Assembly (NCBI RefSeq): GCF_900090045.1
Contig: NC_041777.1
Coordinates: 186,001 to 250,000, forward strand
DNA from: Plasmodium malariae
Taxonomy: Eukaryota; Apicomplexa; Aconoidasida; Haemosporida; Plasmodiidae
Length of the DNA: 64,000 nucleotides
Direction: 5' to 3'
In this document: positions 24,022 to 36,516 of the stretch, one piece after another
How the letters are laid out: each line of letters opens with the position of its first letter
How positions within the stretch are numbered: position 1 is the stretch's first letter
Made by a program: the position numbers and the translations under genes
The notes under the pieces: generated by a model
What the model was told of the DNA's origin: nothing
Seen by the model: only the letters and a program-made list of their open reading frames with translations
Databases searched by the model: none

Positions 24022-25859
24022 AGTATATTAAGTTATGTAGTAAAGTGAAAGTGTGACCATCTTAAAAGAACGACTCTTTTAAATGTTTGTTTTAACGTTT
24101 TCCATGTAGACATTTTAAGTTTATCATATAATACTTATTTTAAAAACTGATTGAAAAACATTTTAAAAGTGGATTAATTCAACATCTTATTATATCAATT
24201 TTTCCGTACAAGATTTAAAATAAGAATTTTAATATTTATCTAAAATGTCTATAGTAGCCCATATATGGTTCTGTAAATTTGTTTGTTAAACAATTTAACG
24301 TTTTCTTTGTCCTGTTTTATTTTTATATAACTATTATTTCCACACCATTAATAAGCAAAAAATTTTGTAAAGATAATTGAGCTACCGAGAATCTTGAATT
24401 AACCATTTAACTTACGAAATTTAAATGATAAAATTTTCTTTTCTTAAATTAAGGTTAATAAAACAGACGTCACAAAAATAATAAAATAGTAATAATAATA
24501 ATAAATTACATTTTTTGCTAATTCTGCTTCTCTCTTTAAAGTAATAAGCATTAAACACAATCTTTTTTTTCAAAAATATATAAAAAAAAAACTATTAGGT
24601 AAAATATATAATTATATATCAAGGAAAATTTTTGAATAATATAAATATTTATACATTTATATATTGCCTATTTCATCATTTGATCAAAAATCTTAAAATG
24701 GTTTTAAAATAATATAAAAAAATACAAAAGAACCATGTTTAAAACGTGCATTTTCTTATAGTAATTTTGTAAAATTATATACTACCACTGGAAAATGTGT
24801 AAATTAAAAAGTGATACATCAATAGGAAATGGATTACATTTTTAGCACAATTTTTTTTTTTTTTGTTTATTAATGCGTATACTTTTATGGCATTATTCGA
24901 AACACACACACGGAATATAGGCTAAAATTTTGTTAAATAAAAAAAAAACAAATCTTAATAAAAGATTAGAATTTTCAATTTTTTTTTTTTTTTTTTTTTC
25001 TTTTAATAGTAGTCACGTTCGTCATTTCTTACTTAAATAAAATTTGAATCTATAAAAAGTTATATTTCTTTATTTCCTCTCTTTTAAAAGATATAAGAAT
25101 AAATATTATGTAATAGTGACAAATTTGTTTTACAATCGTAAATTTTCCCACATATTTCACGAGTGAACATGTCTCTATGAAGATGCTAAAAAAATTATTG
25201 CCGAATATGAATAACTTTTAAAGAATTCACAATTAGTGGTACTTTCAAAAAACATCTTTCCTCTTATCCGACAAAACATCTACTGTTGTGTGTGTTCGCC
25301 TACATATATGTATGTATATATATTTATATATTTTATTTTTTTTATATTAAAAAATTAATGTAACACTTTTTTTGACGTTTTGACTAAGCATTCCATAAAC
25401 ATATTACAAAAATGAAAAAAAAAGCAAAAAAGAAGAGCTAGAAATTAAAAAATGAACTTTTTAGAACACTCGACAAATAGAAACATAATACATTTAAAAT
25501 ATATTCCTACAATCACAAATATGTGTATAAATTAATGTTATATATATATATAATTTATACATAGCCGTAGGTAGGAATAAAAATTTCACCCGCACTACGT
25601 CATAAAAAACGTGTGAAAAAATAATACATTTATGAAGGTTTTAACCTTTGAATTTTTTTTATTTTACTCTTGTTCTTTTTGTTAAAATTAAGTATTTGTA
25701 TATTCCAAGAATTTCATTTTTTGTGCTATAATTTTGGAACAGATAGCTCTTTTTTTTTTTTTTTTTTCTTTGGTTTCTCATTATACACTTACCAAAAATA
25801 TATATTAATTTTTATTAAACATTTTAATCTTCACATATCGTACATTTTATTAGTTCTTT

Positions 25860-26165
25860 ATTTTTCGTACTTTTTGCTAGTCCTTTTTTCGTAAATATTA
25901 GTACATTTTTCGTACATTTTCCTAGTCCTTCGTTTTTCGTATATTATATTAGTCCTTCCTTTATCGTACATTTTAGTAGTCCTTCATTTTTCGTACATTT
26001 TATTTGTCCTTTATTTTTCGACCATTTTATTTGTCCTTTATTTTTCGAAAATTTTATTAGTCTTCTTTTTTCGAACATTTTATTAGTCTTCTTTTTTCGA
26101 ACATTTTATTAGTCTTCTTTTTTCGAATATTATATTAGTCTTCAGTTTTCGCACATTTTATAAAT
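25860..26165. repeat. Degenerate 26-bp tandem repeat just upstream of SET8
   Basis: About eleven units of a pattern like ttcgaacattttattagtct followed by tcttttt. The newest-looking copies, identical to each other, are at about 26035-26115. The array ends about 250 bp before the SET8 ATG, so it lies in the promoter or 5' UTR. Confidence 0.85.
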
Positions 26166-26415
26166 TTTTTTTTCAAACCCTTTTTTTTTTTTGTTATACG
26201 ATTTTTTTTAAGTATTGAACATTTATGCATTGATTAGAAATTTTGTAATATATAAATAATCCAATACATTTTTGAAGTTTTTTGTTTAGAATATTATCGA
26301 AATTTTACCTAATGCGATAATTTTTGCAATTTTTATTTCTTCTCTTTTTCATTACGCAAAAGAAGGAAAATTATATACATGTAGTATATGCTATGTTAGG
26401 ATAAATATCTGGAAA

Positions 26416-29400
26416 ATGAAAGCTCCAAATACAAATATAAGTAAAAATATGAATAGGTATACAAATAGGGGTGCAAACATAATTAGTGACAAACTTGGTA
26501 GCAGAAAATTTACTAGCGACAAGTTTAGTAGTCACCAATTTAACAGCCACCAATTTGGATATGCTAATAACTCTTTTGAAAATTCAGTATCAGTAATATG
26601 GATTGAGAAAGAAAAACTAGATTCTGTTATTCACATACCATTATATTCAGATGTATCAAAATATTTCGAAGATTTAAGTAAAAACCCAACTAAACAAGAA
26701 AAAAATGATTTTGTTCTCTCGAAAATCTTTTTGCTTTTTGATGATAACAGCTGTAACATTGCAATTGATATTTCGGTGAGAACTTGCAAATGAAAAAATA
26801 AAATAAAAGGGATAAATACATAAATTGGCTAAAAAATTAGCCAATTTTTACCCTATCAAAAAAGAAAAAAAAAAAGAAAAAAACGTTTTACACAAAATGT
26901 GTGTATTATTATTTTATTATTTTTTTTTTTTAATAAAAGCTATATCCGTTACATGTGCAAGGCTTATTTGAGAGACATTTGTGTTCGAGTTGTCCTATTG
27001 TGCAAATGTGCCGCTTCATCTCGCTTTACTCTTCTTCATTCCGCTTCGTTTCGTTTTTTTTTTTTTTTTTTTTATTTCATCTTATCCAATCCTTGTACTT
27101 ACTTTTCCAATTCGCGTAATTTACCTTTTTGTGTATTTTTTATAATATCCTTTATTACGTTCTTGTTAACATTTTATAGCCCCTGTGCGAAATGGAAAAT
27201 AACAAAATTCCCCTTTTGATTTATGAGCGCTATTATTTTTGGAGCCTGCATTTTTTATTTGAAAAATCAAAAATAAAGAGACAGAAGTTAAATTTGAGCT
27301 CAGATTTTAACTTAAGATATTGCATTAAGAAATATAATATCTATGATGATGTTTATATGTACACGTCCATATACAACTGCGCATATAACAAACATGAAGA
27401 CCAAAAAATTAACAGTTATAATAGTAGTGAATTAATCAAAAATGATGATACAAATGTAAATAAAGAATTAACTATTTATAATAATGACTATATAAAATAC
27501 CTTTATTTAAATGATTTAAAAAATAACCAAAATAATTTTTGTGAAAAAAATCTATATTCAAATAATGAAATTAAATGGTATCGCATAAAAATTAAAATAG
27601 AAAGTGTAGGAAAAAAAAAAAAAATAACAGTTATTTTTCATATAATGCAAATAGTTATAACACTTTTAATTTAAAAGAAGATACATCTTGTAATATGCAT
27701 AATAAAAATATACAGGATAATATCAGTAAACTTTCAAATATTAACAATGAAGCAGCAAGAAAAAATTTAAATAATTTAATGAAAATTCAAAAAAGGAAAT
27801 TTATAATGTATAATCAAGATAAAGAAAAAATTAAAAAGGACATGTCCATTGTTGAAATGGGTAAAATCAGTGGTAGTAAATATGATAAATCTGGTAAACA
27901 AAATAATAGAGACAGCTGTAGCAGTAGTAATAATGGGAAAAGGAAAAGAAAAAATTGGTATTATTACAAAAGTAGTAGTAATGAAATGACGTGCGACGAA
28001 GAAAACATGTCCAATACAAGGGAAAATTCGATATATACCATACGTGAAGAAAACATTTACAATAAAAACGATAAAAACAATAAAAACGATAAAAACAATA
28101 AAAACAATAAAAATAATAAAAACAATAATAATAATAAAAATAATAAAAATAATAAATATAATAAAAACAAGAAAAGAAAAAGTGAAAAGAACAATGAGGA
28201 CTCTTTATGTAGAAGCAGTAGTGCCACCAGTACAAGTAGTAGGAGTAACAGAAGTGGTAGAATAAATTCGATTTCCTTACCTACACAAAATAGTAAGCGG
28301 TGTAATGTACCTAAGAGCTTGAGTTTCCAGTATAAAATTTCAAAAAAAAAACATTCGACAAAACATAGGACAGTTATTGATCATACTAAGCAAGCAATAC
28401 TTAAATTAAAAGAATATATGCCAACTTTACAACCAACATCCGAAAATAGAAGTAGCATTGAAACGTTTAAGTCCAAATTTTCCAGTAGTGAATTTGATAG
28501 TTTTGAAAATGTTCAAATTCATGGAAAAGAACAAGATGAAGCGGTAGAGGTGGACGTAGAAGAGGAAGAAGGAAAAAAGGAAAAAGAAGAAGACGAGATT
28601 GAAGAAGGTAATATACAGGAGGATGTAACGGAAGATAAAGAGAAACATGTGAAAGAGAATGTAGAAGGGTATAACGAAGAGCATAACGAAGGGTATGACA
28701 GAGTGGATGACGAAGAGGACAAACCAAATGGGAGAAAACAAAAAGCACAAATATGCTGCAACACAACGACAGAAAAAGTTGAAAAGGGAAGAACTCAAAT
28801 TACGAATGGAAACACCCAAAATGAAAACACTACACAGTTTCTGATTGAATCATCTAAACTATATAAAATAGATAGCGATGAACATATAACAAACTTTAGA
28901 AAAATGTTTTCAAAAGAATGGGAGAGTAATGAGATAAACGAGAAGTTAGTTGAACAAAAGTTTAATCAAAATGATACATTAGACATATATATAAATAAAA
29001 TTTTAAAAAATATTCTTAACAAAAAAAAATCATATTTGAATTCCTTATCGAAAAATTTCGAAAGAATTGAAACATTTTATAAACAAAATTACAAAGTATT
29101 TATAATTGATAGTAAAGAAATTCTAAATGATAAAAGAGATTGTTTTAAAAATGATTATAATGTATACACTTTATCAGATGAACAAAATGATGAAAGTAGT
29201 AATAACGTTGACATCTTTGAGCAGTTTAAGAAGTATGTACAAAAAGAAAAGGAGAAGTGCGCACACAGTTATCAAATAAATTTAACTAGTGATCCAAATA
29301 GAAGAAGCAAAAGGTGTAAAATGTATAGTAAAACCCAAATAAATGATAACAAACTTTGCATTGAGAAAAAAGAATACAGAAGTGATGATGATCGTAAGGA

Positions 29401-30691
29401 TGGTAATGATATTAAAGAAACTAGTTTATTGGTGGGAAATGAACAAGTCAAAACTGTAGGAAATAATTATGGAAAATTTAATTCAATGAAAGAAAACGAA
29501 GTTGGACTTTTCCAAGAGAAACATGTTGATCCTCCTTACCAATTAGATGGTCATACAGAAGATGGAGTCATATTTTATGCCTTCAATAAAAAAGATAAAA
29601 AGTGTGGAAAAAAACTTAAAGAAGGGGATAGTATATACATTAAATTTAATGATTCTTCTGATGATTATGATAAGATGAGAATATTAAAAAAGAAAACGGT
29701 TATACAAATTTTAATATATTTAATAAAAAGCCAGGAGAATTTAAAATTGTCTAATATATCAACCTATGCACCCGACTTATTGTGGAATGTCTCATTACAT
29801 TTTAAAAAAAATACTTTTGATTTAGAATTAAACTTCGAAAAAATGTATAAATATTTTTTAACCAATTATACAAAAGAAATAAATAATGACACATTATATT
29901 TTAATGAACAAGAAAATGACAAAAAAAAGGAAAAAATTGCCAAGAAAAAATATCAAAAAGAAATGGAAATAATGAAACTAAAAGATAACGTAGCCTTTCT
30001 AGATAAATTTCTTCAAAATGTAAATGATACAAAATTAAAAAAATTAAAGGAAGCACAAACGGAATATTATGAAAAATATGAATATGACAGAACCATAAAC
30101 AGGTTAAATAAACAACAACTGATTGATTTGTTCATAGATAAAGAAAACGAAATTAATGTAATTCCTTTATCTCTTTTAAAAGAAAAAAGTAGAAATATAA
30201 TTTATGAAGAAAATATTAAAATGAACATGTTTGCATGTATAAAGGTAATATTTGATGACATTAAAGGAAGATGCATATATTCAGCTAGCGATTTGAACAA
30301 ATTTGATTTTGTTTTTGAATATGTTGGGGAGCTTTTAACTCATAATGAAGCTATGAAGAGAGAACAAAAATATATTAAAAATAGAAAAAAAGGATGTTAT
30401 ATGTTTTATTTTAAACATGAAAATAAAAGATATTGTATTGATGGAACAGAAGAAAATATTGATGCTGCTATTAATAACAGAGACAAAAAATACTTTTTAA
30501 GATCCTTTGCTAGATTAGTAAATCATTCAAAAAAAAATGCTAATTTAATTCCTAAAGTCCTAACAGTTTTGAACCATCCCAGACTCTTTTTTGTTGCCTC
30601 AAGGAACATAAAACAAGGGGAGGAGTTACTAATAGATTATGGTGAACGAGATAGGGAAATAATCAAAAATAATGAGTGGCTAAAGTGTTAA
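26416..30691 (+). CDS. SET8: SET8/PR-Set7-type histone H4K20 methyltransferase, with a frame break
   Basis: Exon 1 is 26416-26775 and exon 2 starts at 27180 (ATTTCG|GTGAGA, TTTTATAG|CCCCTG, phase 0). In exon 2 the frame from 27180 runs to a TAA at 27672-27674. The frame that carries the rest of the protein is already open from the 14-A run at 27611-27624. The reading frame therefore changes at that run, and the product is about 1,290 aa if read through. The C-terminal 155 residues are a SET domain: YVGELL, the cofactor-site motif FARLVNHSKKNANL, FFVASRNIKQGEELLIDYGERD and WLKC at the end. The EELL-DYG-R ending is typical of SET8, which methylates histone H4 lysine 20. The middle is low complexity: Asn/Lys-rich (28060-28165) and Glu-rich (28530-28720). 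From memory, P. falciparum SET8 sits next to AP2-SP2. Confidence 0.9.
28055..28170 (+). repeat. Asn/Lys low-complexity tract inside SET8
   Basis: Repeated aataaaaacgataaaaac-type units encode KNNKNDKNN-like sequence. Open frames on the opposite strand (27867-28235) are a product of this composition. Confidence 0.9.
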
Positions 30692-31328
30692 TGGATATTT
30701 GTGTGTGTACCTGCATGTTTTTGGAGGGGATATAAAAGCGTATAAACTGTAACGGGATCAAAAGGGACACAGTGGGACCTAATGAAGTAATTCCATTTTG
30801 GATTCCCTCTCTTTTCTTTCTAATTTCTTTCTCTTTTTTTGTTAAACGTAAAAATATTTGTATTTTGTACAAACGTTTCTTTTTTCATTTGTAAAAAAGG
30901 TGCACATTTGTTGTATTATAATTTCACTTTTTGAAATATGCAACTTTTTTCATAAAAGGGGTGATGTGATTTTTTGACATTTTTGTATTTTCATTTTTTG
31001 TGTCTGTGTAACATTATTACGAAAAAAGCAAATTCTTCTTCCTTTTCTTTTCTTTTCCTTTTTTTTTTTTTTTTTTTTTTTGAGGTAAACATAGTTTTCT
31101 TTTTTTTAAATTAAAAAATTAAAGAGTTCTTTTGTTAGTTTTTTTATGCCACAACTGTGTTAACAAAGGGATGAACATGTACATACAAGTACAGACGTAT
31201 GCATGTATATGTACTTACGGATATATGTGTTGACATATGTTTATGTACTTACATACATTTGCGTGCTCACATAGTAAACGTTGCTAAATCTGAGCACGTA
31301 TAACAAATACAACAAAAACTAATTTTTT
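30692..31328. other. Spacer between SET8 and the next minus-strand unit
   Basis: Convergent 3' ends. Contains a 22-base T run near 31060 and no open frame that I would support. Presumed 3' UTRs. Confidence 0.6.
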
Positions 31329-32053
31329 TCAATGATTATTCGGCTTAATCGTAAAAAAAGGAACGTTACCATTTACTCTACTACTACATTGTTGCGTAGT
31401 TTCACAAAAATAACTATCATATATGTTTAATATAGACTCTTTAATAGGGTAGTAGTTGTTTTGTATAACTTCCGCTGCGCATACCATTGAATCTCGCATT
31501 AACGTTCCACAATACTGAGGGAATTATAAAAAAAAAAAATATATATATATTTGCAGCATTTTTAATTTTGATAATTAAAAAAAGGAAAAATGTGTATCTC
31601 TTTTACGAAAATACAGAAAACGCGAAAGTTTTGCACTTCAACAATGCATACTGGGAGTAAGATATTTTTTTCACCAAACTTTATATATTTATTTAATTAA
31701 TTTTTTTTCTTATATATATATGTATTTATTTATTTATTCACTTACTGTTTTTTCTTTTTCATTTATTTTTATATATATTTAATTTGTTTTTATTTTTGTT
31801 TATTTTTTATCTTTTATGTATATATATGTGTTTATTTATTTATTCAGTTATTTTTTTTTTTCTCTCTCTTATTTATTTACATATATATTTAATTGTTTTT
31901 TCCTTTTTTTACTGTAATAGTGTGCGAGAAATAACTAGTCTCCTTTTCCTTCTCCTTTTCCCTTTTTCTTTTCTTTTTTTTGTCTTGTTTTTTTTCCATT
32001 TTGTAGATTCACACTAAGCAGAGTAGGAAAATGAACATGATTCCTCCATTCAT
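31329..32053 (-). CDS. Candidate three-exon small secreted Cys-containing protein, 86 aa
   Basis: Proposed exons: 32053-32015 (ATG, 13 codons), 31650-31615 (12 codons) and 31514-31329 (61 codons plus TGA). All junctions are GT-AG and phase 0; the acceptors are CTTACTCCCAG and ATTCCCTCAG. Exons 1 and 2 together encode a classic signal peptide: MNGGIMFIFLLCLYALL then KCKTFAFS, with likely cleavage after AFS. The mature part has four cysteines (YCGTLMR, MVCAAE, YFCETT, QQCSSR), is hydrophilic and shows no low complexity. Exon 3 is GC-richer than its surroundings and open for 61 codons, unlikely in this DNA by chance. It lies downstream of AP2-SP2 on the same strand, convergent with SET8. I recognise no family. 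A plain-spacer explanation remains possible. Confidence 0.5.
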
Positions 32054-32727
32054 TTACTCAGCATATACATATATATATATATATGGTAAAAAAACAATAA
32101 CAAAAAAAAAAAAATATACTTATAAATTTGAGGTGGTATACCCTCAAATGTACATTTTAAATTATAAAAAAAAAAAATAGTAAAATATCTATTTTTAAGT
32201 TTTTTATATAAGTACATATATGATGATAAAGAAAAGGTTGTTGACATGCAACTTTGAAAAAGCTCAGAGAAAAAAAAAAAAAGAAAAAAAAAGAAATAAA
32301 GAAATAAAAAATAAAAAAATAAAGAAATAAAAAAATAAAGAAATAAAGAAATAAAAAAATAAAGAAATAAAGAAATTCCATTAATTTTTAATAATCAACT
32401 TAAATTAATTCAATTTTATTCATTTTAATTTATTTCAATTTAATTTTAATTCAGATAAACAAAGGTAATTATTGAAAATGAAACAAAACAAAAAAAAAAA
32501 AAAAAAATATAATAACCAAACAAAGCAACGTAAAAAAAATAAAAGGAAAACCAAAAATAAAAAATAAAGAAAAAATAAGGTAAAAATAAAGTGAAAAATA
32601 AGAATGATTCTACTTTTATTTTACAACTGTACAAAAAATAAATGAATAAGTTTTTACACTGCTGTGCACACAAAAAGAAATAAAAAATATTTAAAAAAAA
32701 AAATAATAAAACTGACAAATGAGCGCC

Positions 32728-32758
<31 letters not shown>

Positions 32759-33023
32759 GCGCACACACACACCCTTATGTTGCTATTCTGGAGACCCCTC
32801 GCTACAGAAAAAAATTTAATTTAATCATAAATGAAAACAAAGCTCTGCTGAGAATATGAAAAACAAATTGCAGAAATATAAGAAAATAGAAACTAGAACA
32901 AAATGACCAACTTATGAACTGAATTTTATATGTCCTCTTAAAAAAATAAGTAAAACAAATATGTATATATATATATATATGTGTGTGCACAAATACGTCT
33001 CTAGGTACTATTCCCTTGTTTAG
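32054..33023. other. Spacer downstream of AP2-SP2
   Basis: Contains an A/G-rich (aaagaaat)n-like tract at 32270-32380 and two (TA)n runs. A 65-codon frame at 32247-32050 (-) includes KCTFEGIPPQIYK and could be coding. It overlaps the start of the candidate at 31329-32053 and I could not join it in phase. Confidence 0.5.
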
Positions 33024-36000
33024 TTATTTGCTGTCAAAATAAAACAGTAACAAAGACTTAATTAGCATATCATGTTCATCGTAGGACAACTTACTTGATG
33101 TAACATTTTTAAGTAAACATGTCACGAATACATCGATGTATAGCTGTATAGACTTTACATCATATATGTTATTTATAACATCTATGTGATATTTTTCAAC
33201 CTCTTTCAATAAACTTATATTTTTTCTTAACTTGTTTCGAATTAGTGGATTTACAGAAGGGTCATGCGTAGTGCCCTTAAAATTTAAATCCTTATTCACA
33301 TCACTTGAAAAAAAAAGAGTATTTTTATTTTTAAATAAGTCTATTATTAAATATTTGTATATTAGTTTTCTGAAATTAATTGTCTTGTTTATATCTTTTG
33401 AGTTATTCACGTTTAAGTCCTGTAAAATGTTGAATCAAAAAGATATGCTAAACGGGTAAAATTAAAATGACACACGTGTAATCATATGTATGTATCTAAA
33501 CAAATATGCAGATGAGCATGTATCAAGAATATATGAGCAACCAACCCAAACGATTAAAAATCCATAAACAAAAGGAAAATGCTGCCTTTTCTTTTTATAT
33601 TTTTTTAGTATGAACATACGAAGTGCGCGAAATGTATCACATATTAATTGAAAAATATTATTTTTCCTTTTTTCTTTTTTGTTATTTGATTTTTTCTTTT
33701 TCCTTCCATTCTTACATGTAACGTAAGGCAAATATATTCAAAATATGACTCCATGAAAAAGCCCTTTTCACCAAAATTATTACTATTATTATTACAATTA
33801 TAATTAAAATGTAAAAACTCGTTAGTATTTATACTTTTAAAAATAGTTAAGTAATAGTTATCAACCAATTCATCATTTTGCAAAAACTTCTTATTCGAAT
33901 TGCTATCATATAGTACGTCTACTTCTAACAATCTCTGAAGAAATTTATTACTAAACTTTTTTAATGTATTTACATTTTTTAATATAGCTCCTTTTTTATT
34001 ATAATTTTTATAAATGTTTAATTTACTCTGTCTTCTTTCTTTTTTATTAATATCTGCATATTCATCTAAAAAAGTTCTGTTCTCTTTTTTTCCCTCTTTC
34101 GTATCTATATCAGAATTATTACTTTCCTCAAAATATTCGTTATTCAAAAATATATCTCCGTTGAGCATCCATTTTTCTTCTTCAGGATAATTTTTATGAA
34201 AATATTCATTACCATGATACACATCATTTATACAATTTTTCAGATCGTTTGTAGGCGTTATGTAGTTCCTTTGTTTATTATCTTTATCATATAATTTATA
34301 ATTTGCAATTAAATTATAGTTCATATATTCACTCACACTGTTCTTTTTTGCATCATCCATAATATATCTCCCCCTTACTTCATTTGTGTTGCATCTTGGT
34401 GTTAAGCACCTCAACACTGTATTACTTAAAACAGGATATTTTTTCTTATTTATATTTGCATCATTTTTTTCCTCCTCATTATTTGAACAATTTTGTGCCT
34501 CTTCAAAATATTCCCCTTTTTTTGCCCCTTCAAAATTTTTATCTTTTTTTTCCTCTTCAAAATTTTCCCCTTTTTGTTCCCCTTCAGAATATTCCCTTCT
34601 TCTTGCCCCTTCACAATTCTCCCTTTTTTGGCCTTTGTATGGACACTTAAAATGACAGATCTTTTCTGTATTCGCATATTTGTTACTATGATTATTTAAC
34701 TTATTCTCAAAACTTTCATCTATCTGTCCTCTTCCTGGGTTTTTGTAAGTATAAATTTCAAACGATTCTTTCGTTTGTTTCTTTATCAGATTACACACGT
34801 TAGATCGTCCATCCATGGTATTCTCTCCAAAAATGTATGGAGTTCCATATATTATAGAATTATTTTGTTCATAATAATTATTACCATTATTTGTACTATA
34901 ATTTTTATTTAAGATAAAGGGAGAATTGTACTTCTTTTCATTATATTTATTTCGATCTTCATAAATATCACTGAACAAATTTAATGGTTCGTAAGATTCA
35001 CCATTTTTACATTTTAAATTATTTAAAGCTTCATTATCAATCAAAAAAGTGCTGTTCCTTTTATTCTTATTTAATATATAACTGTTTTTATCACTTAAAT
35101 TATTTATACACTGTTCCATAACCTCACAATTATATATGTTAAGGTTATTATTAGATACGAATTCGTTTTCCCTATTTGTGTAATTATCGTAGTACATAGG
35201 AACATCCACAGGCTCTTGACTGAGGAAGTTTTTCTGAATGTCATTAGTACATATACCCCTTCCCTTTTTACAATCCCCGTTTATTCTTTCTTTATATAGT
35301 AAATCTGTTTTAAAATTTTCGCACTTCCTTGAGCACTTTAATTGGGCACTCTCTTTCTTATCAAGGCTGTTACTTCTAATCAATGTGCTGTTATTATTTT
35401 CATCTATGTCCACGTAACATATCCACAAATCGTCGTTAACTGTAGACATGGTAGAGGCTTTACCATAAAAATTGCTTACATCTTTTGTTCTCTGTTCGTT
35501 ATTAATGATTTTATCTGAAATGTTCATTCTTCTCCCATCAATAAGTTGCTTCACATCATCTGCATTATCAATACAACGGATATTTAACGAATCATATGTT
35601 TGACTTACCTTTTCATTTAAATAGTCTTTTTTCTCATTACACTTTACTTGTTCCATATCCAGTAAATAAAAATTGGGATTACCAAGAACACCTCTTCTGC
35701 TGTCTTTTCTCCTTTCTTCATACTTCATTGTTCGTAAAAATTTATTACCATCTGTTATATTGTTACTTCTTACATAAGTCTTCTTATGATGCATTTTTTG
35801 TGTTCCATTTAAAGAATTATTTTTTCTATTGTCTCTACATACCTTTCTATTTATGCTGTCCACTGATGAGTGAAGTGTGCTGTGTGGGGACAAGTGTTCA
35901 TTTAAGTACGCTCCATCGGTATTATTACCATCATCATTATCATCATTACTATCGCTTCGTACATTTTGAGGAAATATGCTTAACTGTTCAACATTCAAAC

Positions 36001-36485
36001 TTGTAATTTTTAACAGCTGCTCATTAGAGGAACCATTAACTACACTACTGTTACTCCATTTATTTCCTTCATCTTCACTTATTTGTCCAACCGTTATATT
36101 ATCACCGCATATTTTATGTAAAATTTTATCTTCATCTGGATTAAAACTTCTTTCCATTAATCTTTTTTCAGTTAAATCAAGTAAATTTAAGTGACGCTTT
36201 TCATAATTTGAAAAGGAAGAAAATTCATTGTCTTCCTGCTTCTTCTCACAGTCTTCTTCCTTACTTTTTGCGAAAAAATTATTAGTATTTACATTAAAAA
36301 TATCAACATGGTCATGGGCAAAATTATTATTGATGTAATTTGGATTTATTTCTTCAATCCATTTTTTTTTCGCATATTTATCTTCTACCAGAAAATCGTT
36401 AGACAAGTTTTTGCTTTCGTGTGCCCCCTTTATAACTCCGCTATGGTTACCCTTCATATGGTTAGAAGCATTGCCATTATTACTA

Positions 36486-36516
<31 letters not shown>

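Larger units (their letters stand above)
20337..26415. other. 6-kb divergent intergenic region between the hydrolase and SET8
   Basis: Holds the promoters of both flanking genes, which point away from each other. It is almost entirely A/T, with (TA)n tracts (for example 23401-23450 and 23996-24020) and A/T runs. There is a 13-bp repeat at 21305-21400 and a 26-bp repeat at 25860-26165. Possible small coding patches are near 21160-21605 (-) and 23593-23981 (both strands); these are discussed as findings. The Lys/Asn/Ile-only frame at 21604-21822 (+) looks like chance. Confidence 0.6.

Noticed and set aside
27610..27629. A mini-intron to explain the SET8 frame break
   Set aside because: The only GT-AG pair around the A run would give an intron of about 25 bp, far too short. 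A homopolymer length change is simpler.
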